Assembly: GCF_011046535.1 (NCBI RefSeq)
Contig: NZ_CP049257.1
Span: 2,418,001 to 2,482,000 of the forward strand
Length of the DNA: 64,000 bases
Direction: 5' to 3'
Origin: Nocardioides anomalus
Lineage (GTDB): Bacteria > Actinomycetota > Actinomycetes > Propionibacteriales > Nocardioidaceae
Shown: positions 23,987-32,499 of the stretch, in pieces
How the letters are laid out: every line of letters starts with the position of its first letter
Position numbering within the stretch: the first letter of the stretch is position 1
Translations under genes and position numbers: made by a program
The notes under the pieces: model-generated
Told to the model about the DNA's origin: nothing
Seen by the model: the letters and a program-made list of their open reading frames with translations, nothing else
Databases searched by the model: none

Positions 23987-24750
23987 TCACGACCGCGCGC
24001 CGACTCGTAGAGGCACAGCGCGGCGGCGGTCGACAGGTTGAGGCTCTCGGCGCGCCCGTGGATCGGGATGGCGACCCGGTGGTCGGCCAGCGCGGCCAGC
24101 TCCTCGGGCAGCCCCCAGGCCTCGTTGCCGAACAGCCACGCCGTCGGGCCGCGCAGCACCTCGGCCAGCGCGGCGTCGTAGAGCCCGAGCTCGCCGGCGC
24201 CGTCGGCGGCGAGCAAGGTCAGGCCCGCCTCCCGCGCGGCCCGGACGGCGTCGGCCGCGGTGGGCTCGACCGCGACCGGCAGGTGGAAGGCGCTGCCCAC
24301 CGAGGCGCGGATGGTCTTGGGGTTGTAGAGGTCGACGGACTGCCCGGCCAGGACCACGGCGTCGGCGCCCGCGGCGTCGGCGCAGCGGATGACGGTGCCG
24401 GCGTTGCCGGGGTCGCGGACGTCGGCGCAGAGTGCCACCAGCCGGGCGCCCGCGAGGGCGTCGGCGAGGGGCACGTCGACGTAGCGGCACAGGGCGACCA
24501 CGCCGGCCGGGCTCACCGAGTCCGACAGGGCGGCGAGCGCGCGCTCGTCGACGAGCGTGGTGGGGACGCCGCCGGGCACCGGCGCGCCGGGGACGGCGAA
24601 CACCTCCTCGACGCAGCCGGCCTCGAGCGCGGCCTCGACGGCCTTGGGGCCGTCAGCGAGGAACAGCCGCCGCTCGGATCGCTCCGAGCGGCGGCTGAGC
24701 CGTCGCAGGTCCTTGAGGCGGGCGTTGCTCGCCTTGAGGGGCTCGCTCAG
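23977..24750 (-). CDS. TrmH-family RNA 2'-O-methyltransferase, apparent CTG start
   Basis: SpoU/TrmH-type SAM-dependent methylase of rRNA or tRNA ribose; relatives here are often annotated as 23S rRNA methyltransferases. 257 aa. The N-terminal substrate-binding domain runs [20 protein letters not shown]; the knotted SPOUT domain shows motif 1 [20 protein letters not shown], motif 2 [10 protein letters not shown] and motif 3 [22 protein letters not shown]. No ATG, GTG or TTG lies where family members begin; a CTG at 24750 overlaps the rplT stop as CTGA, mimicking the usual coupling, so CTG initiation is proposed. It follows infC-rpmI-rplT in the conserved order. Confidence 0.9.
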   Translation of the reverse strand: MSEPLKASNARLKDLRRLSRRSERSERRLFLADGPKAVEAALEAGCVEEVFAVPGAPVPGGVPTTLVDERALAALSDSVSPAGVVALCRYVDVPLADALAGARLVALCADVRDPGNAGTVIRCADAAGADAVVLAGQSVDLYNPKTIRASVGSAFHLPVAVEPTAADAVRAAREAGLTLLAADGAGELGLYDAALAEVLRGPTAWLFGNEAWGLPEELAALADHRVAIPIHGRAESLNLSTAAALCLYESARGRESR

Positions 24751-25139
24751 GCCGAGGCCTCGGCGCGAGGAGCGTTGACGTCCTCGGGCAGCGCGGCCTT
24801 GGCCACCTCGACGAGGGCGTTGAACGCCGCGATGTCGTTGACGGCCAGGTCGGCCAGGATCTTGCGGTCCACCTCCACACCGGCCAGGCCGAGGCCCTGG
24901 ATGAACCGGTTGTAGGTGAGGCCCTGGGCGCGGGCCCCGGCGTTGATCCGCTGGATCCACAGGCGACGGAAGTTGCCCTTGTTCTTGCGCCGGTCGTTGT
25001 AGCTGTAGACCAGCGAGTGGGTGACCTGCTCCTTGGCCTTGCGGTACAGGCGCGAGCGCTGGCCGCGGTAGCCGCTGGCGCGCTCGAGGGTGGTCCGGCG
25101 CTTCTTCTGGGCGTTCACTGCCCGCTTGACGCGTGCCAT
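24747..25139 (-). CDS. rplT: 50S ribosomal protein L20
   Basis: 130 aa primary binder of 23S rRNA, needed for early 50S assembly. Visible hallmark [19 protein letters not shown] and YRKAKEQV, with [19 protein letters not shown]. It has a short acidic/alanine C-terminal tail. Third gene of infC-rpmI-rplT; its stop overlaps the proposed CTG start of the methylase gene. Confidence 0.98.
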   Translation of the reverse strand: MARVKRAVNAQKKRRTTLERASGYRGQRSRLYRKAKEQVTHSLVYSYNDRRKNKGNFRRLWIQRINAGARAQGLTYNRFIQGLGLAGVEVDRKILADLAVNDIAAFNALVEVAKAALPEDVNAPRAEASA

Positions 25140-25177
25140 TGTTCGGTGCTCCTCAGTTGTCTCGGGTCAGGGCAGGC

Positions 25178-25390
25178 TCAGCGGCCCAGCAGCTTCTTCA
25201 CGCGCTTGTAGTCGGCCTTCTCCAGCTCGACCACACCCGCGTTGCGGCGGTGCTTCTTGCGGCTGCCGGTGGTCGGCGCGGACGCGAACGCAGCGCCGGA
25301 CTTGCGGCCGGCCTGCAGGCGCATGAGCTTGCCGCTGCCGGTCACCTTGATGCGCTTGCTCGTTCCCGAGTGCGACTTGTTCTTGGGCAT
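25178..25390 (-). CDS. rpmI: 50S ribosomal protein L35
   Basis: 70 aa, typical length. MPKNKSHSGTSKRIKVTGSGK and SRKKHRRNAG are diagnostic. GGAGAG precedes the ATG (25390). It lies between infC and rplT. Confidence 0.98.
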   Translation of the reverse strand: MPKNKSHSGTSKRIKVTGSGKLMRLQAGRKSGAAFASAPTTGSRKKHRRNAGVVELEKADYKRVKKLLGR

Positions 25391-25410
25391 GTGTCTCTCC
25401 TCTGACGTCG

Positions 25411-25450
25411 TACGTCGTGCTGGCCGTCGGTACGGCGTGCTGGTCTGGGT
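25411..25450. repeat. Imperfect 20-bp tandem repeat upstream of rpmI
   Basis: Two 20-bp units (25411-25430 and 25431-25450) share GTACG[T/G]CGTGCTGG. They occupy half of the 81-bp infC-rpmI gap and could form a leader structure or simply be a duplication. Confidence 0.5.
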
Positions 25451-25471
25451 GGGGCTGGCGCTGAGCCGGGC

Positions 25472-26155
25472 TCAGGCCTCGATCTCCGGGTCGAGGTTCT
25501 CCGAGCGGCCGCGCTCCTTCTTCTGCGCCACCGGGCCCGCGGCGCGGGCCTCGGCGCGCTCCGCAGCCTCCTCGGCTGCGCTCGCGGCGCGGTCGTCCAT
25601 GCGCTGCTGGCGAGCGACGCGCTGCTCGACCTTGGCCTCGGCCTTCTTCTTGTGCGGGCCGAGCACCATGATCATGTTGCGGCCGTCCTGCTTGGGCGCG
25701 GACTCCACGAAGCCGAGGTCGGTGACGTCCTCGGCGAGGCGCTGGAGCAGCCGGAACCCGAGCTCGGGACGGTGCTGCTCGCGACCGCGGAACATGATCG
25801 TGATCTTGACCTTGTCGCCGGCCTTGAGGAACCGGACCACGTGACCCTTCTTGGTCTCGTAGTCGTGCGCGTCGATCTTGGGACGGAGCTTCATCTCCTT
25901 GATGACGACGTTGGTCTGGTTCCGTCGGGCCTCACGGGCCTTCTGGGCGTTCTCGTACTTGAACTTCCCGTAGTCCATGAGCTTGCAGACCGGTGGCTTG
26001 CCCTGGGGCGCGATCTCGACGAGGTCGAGGTCGGCCTCCTGGGCGAGCTTGAGCGCCTGGTCCGTCGGCACGATGCCGACGGTCTCGCCATTGGGACCCA
26101 CGAGGCGGACCTCGGGTACCCGGATCCGGTCGTTGATACGAAGCTCGGTGCTGAT
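25472..26155 (-). CDS. infC: Translation initiation factor IF-3, apparent AUC start
   Basis: 227 aa. IF-3 prevents subunit joining and checks the start codon. N-domain: [30 protein letters not shown]; linker and C-domain: [50 protein letters not shown]; the C-terminal tail (~180-227) is charged. No ATG/GTG/TTG lies near the expected N-terminus; an ATC at 26155 sits 4 nt after AGGAGG and begins [10 protein letters not shown] exactly where homologues begin. Rare AUU/AUC starts of infC are known and allow IF-3 to repress itself. Hairpin leader upstream. Confidence 0.95.
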   Translation of the reverse strand: MSTELRINDRIRVPEVRLVGPNGETVGIVPTDQALKLAQEADLDLVEIAPQGKPPVCKLMDYGKFKYENAQKAREARRNQTNVVIKEMKLRPKIDAHDYETKKGHVVRFLKAGDKVKITIMFRGREQHRPELGFRLLQRLAEDVTDLGFVESAPKQDGRNMIMVLGPHKKKAEAKVEQRVARQQRMDDRAASAAEEAAERAEARAAGPVAQKKERGRSENLDPEIEA

Positions 26156-26200
26156 GTGTCCTCCTGCTTGCTGGGTGACTGGGCTCGGAGGCCGCCTGAG

Positions 26201-26235
26201 CAAACAGAAAGGCCTCCGCGTCGCAAGCGGAGGCC
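26201..26235 (-). terminator. Attenuator-like hairpin in the infC leader
   Basis: On the minus strand GGCCTCCGC (26235-26227), a 7-nt loop and GCGGAGGCC (26219-26211) form a 9-bp perfect stem followed by TTTCTGTTTG, the only U-rich stretch nearby. It lies 46 nt before the infC start codon and about 140 nt after the SseB stop. A second copy of GGCCTCCG follows at about 26193-26186 and could pair with the 3' arm instead. Either attenuator of infC or terminator of the upstream gene. Confidence 0.65.
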
Positions 26236-26375
26236 AGGCACACGGCACGCCCTGGGGTGCAGGACGAGCCACCAGACCGGACCCGACGGCCTGTGGAGCT
26301 GGGCGGCCGGTGCGGGTGGGAGAAGGTCGAGCTGTTCTCCGCTTGTGATCGGTGCCCACGAGGGGCACTGATCGG

Positions 26376-26837
26376 TCAACGCTCGATGGTAACCGGATGT
26401 TCCCCCGGGACGCCAACCGCGGCGACGTAGCGGACCGGGCCCGCGGTGTCGAGGAGCAGCGCCTCGGCGCCGTCCTGGAGCGCGGCCAGGGCCGCGGTGC
26501 GCGCGGGCACGGGCACCGGGCGGGCCTGCGGGTCCCAGCGGTGCAGGGTCTCCAGACTGGTGAAGGCCAGCAGGGCGAGCCGGCCGTCGGCGCTGCGCAT
26601 CGAGACGGTGGCCATGTCGGCGGACTTGTCGCGGACGAGTCCGTCCGGGCCGGTCTCGGCCTCGCCGAGCTGCGCCACGACCGGGACCAGCAGGCGCGCC
26701 TCGCCCAGCGCGGCCAGCACCTCGGGCTCACGCGCCGGGTCCGCGTCGTACGCCGCGAGGGCGGCGACCAGGGCGGGGTCGGCCAGCCCCGCGTCGTCGG
26801 GCGCGCCGGCGCCGGCGATCAGTCGGGTGCCGTCCAC
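26376..26837 (-). CDS. SseB-family protein
   Basis: 153 aa from the GTG at 26837, selected because TACCCT lies 6 nt upstream (leaderless pattern). The SseB N-terminal-domain family is recognised from [41 protein letters not shown] and the C-terminal [12 protein letters not shown]. SseB-type proteins have no settled biochemical function. It lies upstream of infC on the same strand, a frequent neighbour in actinobacteria. A longer start at 26867 is possible. Confidence 0.8.
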   Translation of the reverse strand: MDGTRLIAGAGAPDDAGLADPALVAALAAYDADPAREPEVLAALGEARLLVPVVAQLGEAETGPDGLVRDKSADMATVSMRSADGRLALLAFTSLETLHRWDPQARPVPVPARTAALAALQDGAEALLLDTAGPVRYVAAVGVPGEHPVTIER

Positions 26838-26843
26838 GCTCCC

Positions 26844-26849
26844 AGGGTA
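26844..26849 (-). promoter_or_regulatory. -10 element of the SseB gene (TACCCT)
   Basis: TACCCT on the minus strand ends 6 nt before the GTG at 26837; leaderless arrangement. Confidence 0.5.
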
Positions 26850-26889
26850 GGCGGCCGCCCGGGACACCCGGGCCCTGTGATCACCGTCC

Positions 26890-26945
26890 TATTGTCGAGT
26901 GTCTCAGTTGATTTAGCACGTTTAGTTCGCGTAGACATGGGTCCC
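26890..26945 (+). promoter_or_regulatory. AT-rich ssu promoter region
   Basis: The 100-bp gap before ssuC is strikingly A/T-rich for this genome. TTGATT (about 26909) and TAGACA (26932-26937) are 17-18 bp apart and could be -35/-10; TAGACA ends 8 nt before the ATG at 26946. A short direct repeat (TTTAG-CACG-TTTAG) lies between them and might bind a sulfur-starvation regulator. No regulator gene is adjacent. Confidence 0.4.
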
Positions 26946-27785
26946 ATGACCACGACACCCGTCGCGGCGGCGTTCTCCACGCCGCTCCAGACCCCGCCCG
27001 TGGGTGCCGGTGGCCGGAACCGGGAGCGGACCCGCCGCTCCCCGTGGAGCTTCCTGCGCCGCAGCGTCTCGCCGATCGCCCTCCTGGTGGTCTGGCAGGC
27101 GCTCAGCAGTGCCGGTGTGCTCGACCCCCGGACGCTGGAGTCCCCGGTCCACATCGCCCAGACCGCCCTCGACCTCATCAAGGACGGCACCCTGCAGGAG
27201 GCCACGCTGGTCTCGCTGCGCCGCGTAGCCCTCGGCTTCGTCATCGGCGGCGTCATCGGCATGGCCCTGGCCGTCGTCGCCGGCCTGTGGCGCATCGGCG
27301 AGGACGCCATCGACCCGCCGCTGCAGATGCTGCGCACGCTCCCGCACTTCGGACTGATCCCGCTGTTCATCTTGTGGTTCGGGATCGGCGAGCAGCCCAA
27401 GATCACCCTCATCGCGATGGGCGTGGCCTTCCCGCTCTACCTCAACACCTTCGCGGGCATCCGGGGCATCGACCGCAAGGTGATGGAGGCCGCCCGGTCC
27501 ATGCACCTGTCCTGGGGTCAGCGACTGCGCCACGTGGTGATCCCCGGCGCGCTCCCCCAGACCCTCACCGGGCTGCGGCAGAGCCTGGGCATCGCCTGGC
27601 TCTCGCTCATCGTGGCCGAGACCATCTCGGCCGGCGCCGGGCTCGGCCACATGATCAACGACGCCCGCGAGTTCCTGCAGACCGACATCATCGTCGTCGG
27701 CCTGGCCGTCTACGCCCTCCTCGGGCTGGCGACCGACGGCGTCGTCCGCTTCGTCGAGGGGAGGGCGCTGGCATGGCGTTCCTGA
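26946..27785 (+). CDS. ssuC: Aliphatic sulfonate ABC transporter permease
   Basis: 279 aa, six predicted membrane segments. Family features: RRSVSPIALLVVWQALSSAG, FGLIPLFILWFGIGEQPKI and the EAA loop MEAARSMHLSWGQRLRHVVIPGALPQTLTGLRQSLG, diagnostic of the SsuC/TauC group. It forms the membrane channel for alkanesulfonate import. An ATG at 26937 would add MGP; 26946 fits the -10 position better. The end overlaps ssuB by 13 bp. Confidence 0.92.
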   Translation: MTTTPVAAAFSTPLQTPPVGAGGRNRERTRRSPWSFLRRSVSPIALLVVWQALSSAGVLDPRTLESPVHIAQTALDLIKDGTLQEATLVSLRRVALGFVIGGVIGMALAVVAGLWRIGEDAIDPPLQMLRTLPHFGLIPLFILWFGIGEQPKITLIAMGVAFPLYLNTFAGIRGIDRKVMEAARSMHLSWGQRLRHVVIPGALPQTLTGLRQSLGIAWLSLIVAETISAGAGLGHMINDAREFLQTDIIVVGLAVYALLGLATDGVVRFVEGRALAWRS

Positions 27786-28579
27786 GGTCCGACCCCGTCC
27801 CGGCCCCGACCGGTGATCAGGCCGACGTCGTCGTGCGGGTGCGCGGGCACCACCGCGCGTTCGGGCGCAACCAGGTGCTGCGCGGCATCGACCTGGACAT
27901 CCGGCCCGGCGAGTTCGTGGCCCTGCTCGGCCGCTCCGGCTGCGGCAAGTCCACGCTCCTGCGCAGCCTGGCCCGCCTCGACCCGGTCCCGGCCGGCGAG
28001 GTCGAGATCAGCGGCCGCACCGGCGTGGCGTTCCAGGAGCCGCGGCTGCTGCCGTGGCGCGACGTGCGCGAGAACGTCGCCCTGGCGCTGCTCAACACCC
28101 CCGAGCGCAAGGAGCGGTACGCGCGGGCCGAGCAGACCCTCGCCGAGGTGGGGCTGAGCGACAAGCAGCACGCCTGGCCGCTCCAGCTCTCCGGCGGTCA
28201 GGCCCAGCGCGTCTCGCTGGCCCGGGCCCTGGTCAGCAACCCGGCCCTGCTGCTGCTCGACGAGCCCTTCAGCGCCCTCGACGCGCTGACCCGCATCGAG
28301 ATGCACCAGCTGGTGATCGAGCTGTGGCGCCACCACCACATGGCCGTGCTCATCGTCACCCACGACGTCGACGAGGCCCTGGCCCTCGCCGACCGGCTCG
28401 TGGTGATGGACGAGGGCAAGGTCGCGCGCACCTGGGAGATCACCTCCCCGCGCTCGGACCGCGCGCCGTCCAAGCCGGAGATCGCCGGCACCCGCGCCGA
28501 GATCCTCAAGGCGCTCGGCGTCAAGCCCACCCCGCCCAACCCGAACCGCACGTCGCTCTCCGAAGAAGGTGCCGCATGA
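27773..28579 (+). CDS. ssuB: Aliphatic sulfonate ABC transporter ATP-binding protein
   Basis: 268 aa. Walker A LLGRSGCGKST, Q-loop FQEPRLLPWRDVRENV, signature LSGGQAQRVSLARAL, Walker B LLLLDEPFSALD and switch VTHDVDEALALAD. The short form of the loop between Walker A and Q-loop is typical of SsuB. GGGGAGGG lies 8 nt before the ATG. The stop overlaps ssuA (ATGA). It supplies energy for sulfonate uptake at the inner face of the membrane. Confidence 0.93.
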   Translation: MAFLRSDPVPAPTGDQADVVVRVRGHHRAFGRNQVLRGIDLDIRPGEFVALLGRSGCGKSTLLRSLARLDPVPAGEVEISGRTGVAFQEPRLLPWRDVRENVALALLNTPERKERYARAEQTLAEVGLSDKQHAWPLQLSGGQAQRVSLARALVSNPALLLLDEPFSALDALTRIEMHQLVIELWRHHHMAVLIVTHDVDEALALADRLVVMDEGKVARTWEITSPRSDRAPSKPEIAGTRAEILKALGVKPTPPNPNRTSLSEEGAA

Positions 28580-29625
28580 CCAACCTCCCCCAGGCGAAGC
28601 TCTCCCGCCGCCGTCTGGCCGCCGTCCCCGCCGCCCTCCTGGCGCTCTCCGTCGCCCTCGCCGGTTGCGGCGACGACGGGGGCACCGGCAACGAGGACGC
28701 CGTCGGCGACAACGGCAAGGTCGACCTGTCGCAGGTGACCCTCATCGTGGGCGACCAGAAGGGCACCAGCGCGAAGGACATCCTCACCGCCGCCGGGCTC
28801 GAGGACACGCCGTACAAGATCGAGTGGAAGGAGTTCACCTCCGGCCCGCCGATGCTCGAGGCGCTGGGCGCGAACGCCATCCACGTGGGCCAGGTCGGCA
28901 ACACCCCGCCGATCTTCGCCGCGGCCTCGGGCAGCGAGTTCAAGGTCGTCCAGGCGATGACCTACACCGGCGAGGGCGATGCCATCGTCGTGCCGAAGGA
29001 CTCGCCCATCACCGACGTCTCCCAGCTCGAGGGCAAGAAGGTCGCGGTGGCCCAGGGCAGCTCGGCCAACTACAACCTGCTGGCCCAGCTGCAGAAGGCC
29101 GGCGTGAAGTACTCCGACATCTCGGTGCAGAACCTCCAGCCCGCGGACGCGCTGGCCGCGTTCACCACCGGTGCGGTCGACGCGTGGGCCATCTGGGAGC
29201 CCTACACCTCCCAGGCCGAGGTCGCCGAGGGCGGCAAGGTGATCGCCACCGGTGACGGCGTGGTCAACGGCTACGGCTTCCAGGTCGCCTCCGACGACGC
29301 GATCGAGGACCCGGCCACCAAGGCCGCGCTCTCCGACTACCTCGGGCGCATCACCCAGGCCCAGCTCTGGGCCTCCGAGCACCCGGACGACTGGGCCCAG
29401 GTCTGGTCGACCGGCACCGGTCTGGACGCCGCCATCACCCAGGCGGCCTCGGTCAAGCGGCCGGTCACGATCCTGCCCGTGGACGACGACGTGGTCTCCT
29501 CCGAGCAGGAGATGGCCGACGCGTTCTACGACAACGGGCTGATCCCGGAGAAGGTCGACCTCGAGGACTTCTTCACCGACGAGTTCGACGACGTCACGAC
29601 GACCGTGACCGCGGCGAAGGGCTGA
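28576..29625 (+). CDS. ssuA: Aliphatic sulfonate-binding lipoprotein
   Basis: 349 aa extracytoplasmic receptor. Signal peptide with twin-Arg-like SRRRLAAVP and lipobox LAGC (Cys31), followed by a flexible GDDGGTGNED stretch; membrane anchoring through a lipidated Cys is expected. NMT1/TauA fold: KIEWKEFTSGPPMLEALGANAIHVGQVGNTPPIFA, KGTSAKDIL and AVDAWAIWEPYTSQAE. The segment GTGLDAAITQA lies near the C-terminus. It delivers alkanesulfonates to SsuBC. Confidence 0.92.
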   Translation: MTNLPQAKLSRRRLAAVPAALLALSVALAGCGDDGGTGNEDAVGDNGKVDLSQVTLIVGDQKGTSAKDILTAAGLEDTPYKIEWKEFTSGPPMLEALGANAIHVGQVGNTPPIFAAASGSEFKVVQAMTYTGEGDAIVVPKDSPITDVSQLEGKKVAVAQGSSANYNLLAQLQKAGVKYSDISVQNLQPADALAAFTTGAVDAWAIWEPYTSQAEVAEGGKVIATGDGVVNGYGFQVASDDAIEDPATKAALSDYLGRITQAQLWASEHPDDWAQVWSTGTGLDAAITQAASVKRPVTILPVDDDVVSSEQEMADAFYDNGLIPEKVDLEDFFTDEFDDVTTTVTAAKG

Positions 29626-29627
29626 GC

Positions 29628-30815
29628 GTGGCGGCCACGCTGCACTGGTTCCTGCCCACCTCCGGCGACTCGCGCTCCCTGGTCGGTGCCGGCCAGGGGT
29701 CGCCCGGGCGGACCGCGGCGGGCGGCGTGGCCGACGGCGTGCTCGGCTCGGACACCGCCGGGTTCCGCGCGCCGACCATCGACTACCTGGCCGAGGTCGC
29801 CCGGACCGCCGAGCAGCTCGGCTTCGAGGGGGTGCTCACGCCGACCGGCACGTTCTGCGAGGACGCGTGGCTGGTCACGGCGGCGCTGCTGCGCGAGACC
29901 GAGCGCCTGAAGTTCCTGGTCGCCTTCCGCCCCGGGGTCATCAACCCGGTGCTCGCGGCGCAGATGGCCGCGGCGTACCAGCGGATCTCGGGGGGCCGGC
30001 TGATGCTCAACGTGGTCACCGGCGGCAGCCCGGAGGAGCAGGCGCGCTTCGGCGACCACGAGCCCAAGGAGGAGCGGTACGCGCGGACCGAGGAGTTCCT
30101 CCGTGTCGTGCGCGGCACGTGGGAGCAGCCGCCGTACGATTTCCGCGGCCGGTTCTTCGACGTCCGGGGCGCGCTGGTCAAGGGCGGGGTCTCGCCCCAG
30201 CCGGCGATCTACTTCGGCGGCTCATCGGGGCCGGCCGGTCCCGTCGCGGCCGAGCACGCGGACGTCTACCTGACCTGGGGCGAGCCGCCGGAGTTGGTGG
30301 CCGAGAAGCTCGACTGGGTGCGCGGCCTGGCCGCCGAGCGCGGGCGCACGCTGCGCTTCGGGCTGCGGGTGCACACGATCTCCCGCGACACCAGCGAGGA
30401 GGCGTGGCGGCACGCGCAGTGGCTGCTCGACGGGCTGGACCCGGCGAAGGTCGCGGCCGCCCAGGAGCAGCTGCGCAGCAGCGAGTCGACCGGACAGGCC
30501 CGGATGCTCGCGCTGCACGAGGGCCGCACCTCCTACGCCGACGCCCACGACCTCGAGGTCTCCCCCGGGCTGTGGTCCGGTGTCGGCCTGGTCCGCGGCG
30601 GCGCGGGCACCTCGCTGGTCGGCAGCCACGACGAGGTGGCCGAGAAGATCGCGGAGTACCACGCCCTCGGCATCGACGAGTTCATCCTCTCCGGCTACCC
30701 GCACGTCGAGGAGGCCTGGTGGTTCGGCGAGGGCGTCGTGCCCCGCCTGCGCGCCCGTGGCCTGCTGGCCGACGAGTCTGCGCCGGCACCGCACCGGGTG
30801 GCGGTCTCGGCCTGA
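29628..30815 (+). CDS. ssuD: FMNH2-dependent alkanesulfonate monooxygenase
   Basis: 395 aa luciferase-like (LLM) enzyme releasing sulfite from alkanesulfonates. Features: LHWFLPTSGDSR at the N-terminus, TIDYLAEVARTAEQLGFEGVLTPTGTFCEDAW, LKFLVAFRPGVINPVLAAQMAA, GRLMLNVVTGGSPEEQ and GTSLVGSHDEVAEKIAEY. It needs FMNH2 from a reductase (SsuE), which is not in this cluster. GTG start 2 nt after the ssuA stop. Together the four genes let the cell use organosulfonates as sulfur. Confidence 0.93.
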   Translation: MAATLHWFLPTSGDSRSLVGAGQGSPGRTAAGGVADGVLGSDTAGFRAPTIDYLAEVARTAEQLGFEGVLTPTGTFCEDAWLVTAALLRETERLKFLVAFRPGVINPVLAAQMAAAYQRISGGRLMLNVVTGGSPEEQARFGDHEPKEERYARTEEFLRVVRGTWEQPPYDFRGRFFDVRGALVKGGVSPQPAIYFGGSSGPAGPVAAEHADVYLTWGEPPELVAEKLDWVRGLAAERGRTLRFGLRVHTISRDTSEEAWRHAQWLLDGLDPAKVAAAQEQLRSSESTGQARMLALHEGRTSYADAHDLEVSPGLWSGVGLVRGGAGTSLVGSHDEVAEKIAEYHALGIDEFILSGYPHVEEAWWFGEGVVPRLRARGLLADESAPAPHRVAVSA

Positions 30816-30832
30816 GCCGACCTCGTCCTCAC

Positions 30833-30838
30833 TAGGCT
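30833..30838 (+). promoter_or_regulatory. -10 element (TAGGCT) of the 30845-33058 gene set
   Basis: TAGGCT ends 6 nt before the ATG at 30845; leaderless arrangement. It separates this group from the ssu operon. Confidence 0.6.
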
Positions 30839-30844
30839 GACGGC

Positions 30845-31276
30845 ATGGACGACGTGAGCTGGGGCGCACTGGCGGCGGCGCTGACGCTCGTCGCCGGGAT
30901 CTACACCTGGTTCGCCTTCCGGCGACGCGGCCTGGCCGCCGGGCTGCGCGGTGCGGGGCTGACCCTGCTGCCGCCGGCGCTGTGGCTCACCGACACCCTC
31001 GAGCTGGTCGGCGACATCGGGTCGTCGGTGGCGCACTGGGTCGGCGACTTCGCCTTCAGCCCGGCCGCGTGGCTCGGGATCGTGCTGGCCGGGCTCGCGG
31101 TGGTGTGCTGGGTCGTCTCCGGCTTCCTGACCGACCGCGGGGTCGGTGGCGCACCCGCCCGTGCTGCGGACCAGCGGCGCGAGCTCCCGAAGGCGCGGGG
31201 CCAGAAGGCCGCACCGGCGGTCGACCCTGAGATGGCCGAGATCGAGGCACTGCTGCGCAAGCGCGGCATCTCGTGA
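30845..31276 (+). CDS. Small membrane protein, unknown
   Basis: 143 aa. Three hydrophobic segments: ~6-25 (WGALAAALTLVAGIYTWFAF), ~36-52 (GLTLLPPALWLTDT region) and ~75-97 (WLGIVLAGLAVVCWVVSGFL). The cytoplasmic tail is basic, with KARGQKAAPAVDPEMAEIEALLRKRGI at the end. Function not recognised. The last codons overlap the next gene (GTGA), so the two are co-translated, though no link in function is evident. Confidence 0.75.
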   Translation: MDDVSWGALAAALTLVAGIYTWFAFRRRGLAAGLRGAGLTLLPPALWLTDTLELVGDIGSSVAHWVGDFAFSPAAWLGIVLAGLAVVCWVVSGFLTDRGVGGAPARAADQRRELPKARGQKAAPAVDPEMAEIEALLRKRGIS

Positions 31277-32499
31277 CCTCCCACGACTCCAGCGTCGAGC
31301 GCAACCGGCTCTGGACGCGGCTCAGCGACGCCGTGCGGGCGCACGGCGAGCCGCTGCCGACGCCGCTCATGGTCGTCGACCTCGACGCCTTCGACGCCAA
31401 CGCCGACGACCTGGTCCGCCGCGCGGGCGGTACGCCGATCCGGGTCGCCTCCAAGTCGGTGCGGGTGCCGGCCCTGCTGCGGCGCGTGCTGGAGCGGCCG
31501 GGCTTCCACGGGATCCTGGCCTACACGCTGGCCGAGGCGCTCTGGCTGGAGGAGCAGGGCGTCAGCGACGACGTCGTGGTGGCCTACCCGACCGTCGACC
31601 GCGGGGCGCTGGCCCGGCTCGTCGCCTCCCCCGCCGCGGCCGGGCGGATCACGCTCATGGTCGACGACGTGGCGCACCTCGACGTGGTCGACTCGGTGCG
31701 CGCCTCGCACGCCGTGCCGGTGCGCGTGGCCATCGACGTCGACGCCGGGCTGCGGATGGGCGGGCAGCACGTCGGCCCCAAGCGCTCCCCGCTCCACGAT
31801 GCCGCGGACGTGGTCGGCCTGGCCGAGGCGATCCGGCGCCGGCACGGCTTCCGGCTGGTCGGCGCGATGACCTACGAGGGCCAGGTGGCCGGCGTCCAGG
31901 ACGCGGTGCCGACCCAGCGGGCCAAGTCGGCGGTGGTCCGGCGGATCAAGGCGCTGTCCCTGACCCAGCTCGAGGTGCGCCGCCGCGAGATCCGCGACGC
32001 GCTGGCCGCGACCGGAGCCGAGCTGGAGTTCTGGAACGCCGGCGGATCGGGCTCGGTCGAGGCCACCGTGGCCGACGACGTGGTCACCGAGGTCGCCGCC
32101 GGCTCCGGTCTCCTGGCCCCGACCCTGTTCGACCACTACCGCTCTTTCGACCCGCGCCCGGCGGCGTTCTACGGCCTGCCGGTGACCCGGCGCCCCTCGC
32201 CCGAGGTGGCGACGGTCCACGGCGGCGGGCTCATCGCCTCCGGCCCGTCGGGCAAGGACCGCGCGCCCACCCCCTGGGCGCCGGCCGGGCTGCACCTGAC
32301 CGGGCTCGAGGGCGCCGGCGAGGTGCAGACGCCGCTCACCGGTCACCCGGCCGGGCTGCTCGCGGTAGGCGACCTGGTGTGGTTCCGGCACGCCAAGTCC
32401 GGCGAGCCGTTCGAGCACGTGAGCACGGTGCAGCTGCTGTCCGGGCCGCGGTTCGTCGAGGAGGTCCGCAGCTACCGTGGCCACGGCCTCGCCTTCTGA
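31273..32499 (+). CDS. PLP-dependent amino acid deaminase/aldolase (D-threonine aldolase-like)
   Basis: 408 aa, fold-type III PLP enzyme (alanine-racemase-like barrel plus the D-Ser dehydratase-like C-terminal domain). The PLP Lys is Lys61 in IRVASKSVRVPALL; other features are TPLMVVDLDAFDANADDL, GAMTYEGQVAGVQD and FWNAGGSGSVEAT. Usual substrates are D-threonine or related beta-hydroxy D-amino acids, not determinable here. The GTG start overlaps the upstream stop. It lies in a run with a P-loop kinase. Confidence 0.85.
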   Translation: MTSHDSSVERNRLWTRLSDAVRAHGEPLPTPLMVVDLDAFDANADDLVRRAGGTPIRVASKSVRVPALLRRVLERPGFHGILAYTLAEALWLEEQGVSDDVVVAYPTVDRGALARLVASPAAAGRITLMVDDVAHLDVVDSVRASHAVPVRVAIDVDAGLRMGGQHVGPKRSPLHDAADVVGLAEAIRRRHGFRLVGAMTYEGQVAGVQDAVPTQRAKSAVVRRIKALSLTQLEVRRREIRDALAATGAELEFWNAGGSGSVEATVADDVVTEVAAGSGLLAPTLFDHYRSFDPRPAAFYGLPVTRRPSPEVATVHGGGLIASGPSGKDRAPTPWAPAGLHLTGLEGAGEVQTPLTGHPAGLLAVGDLVWFRHAKSGEPFEHVSTVQLLSGPRFVEEVRSYRGHGLAF

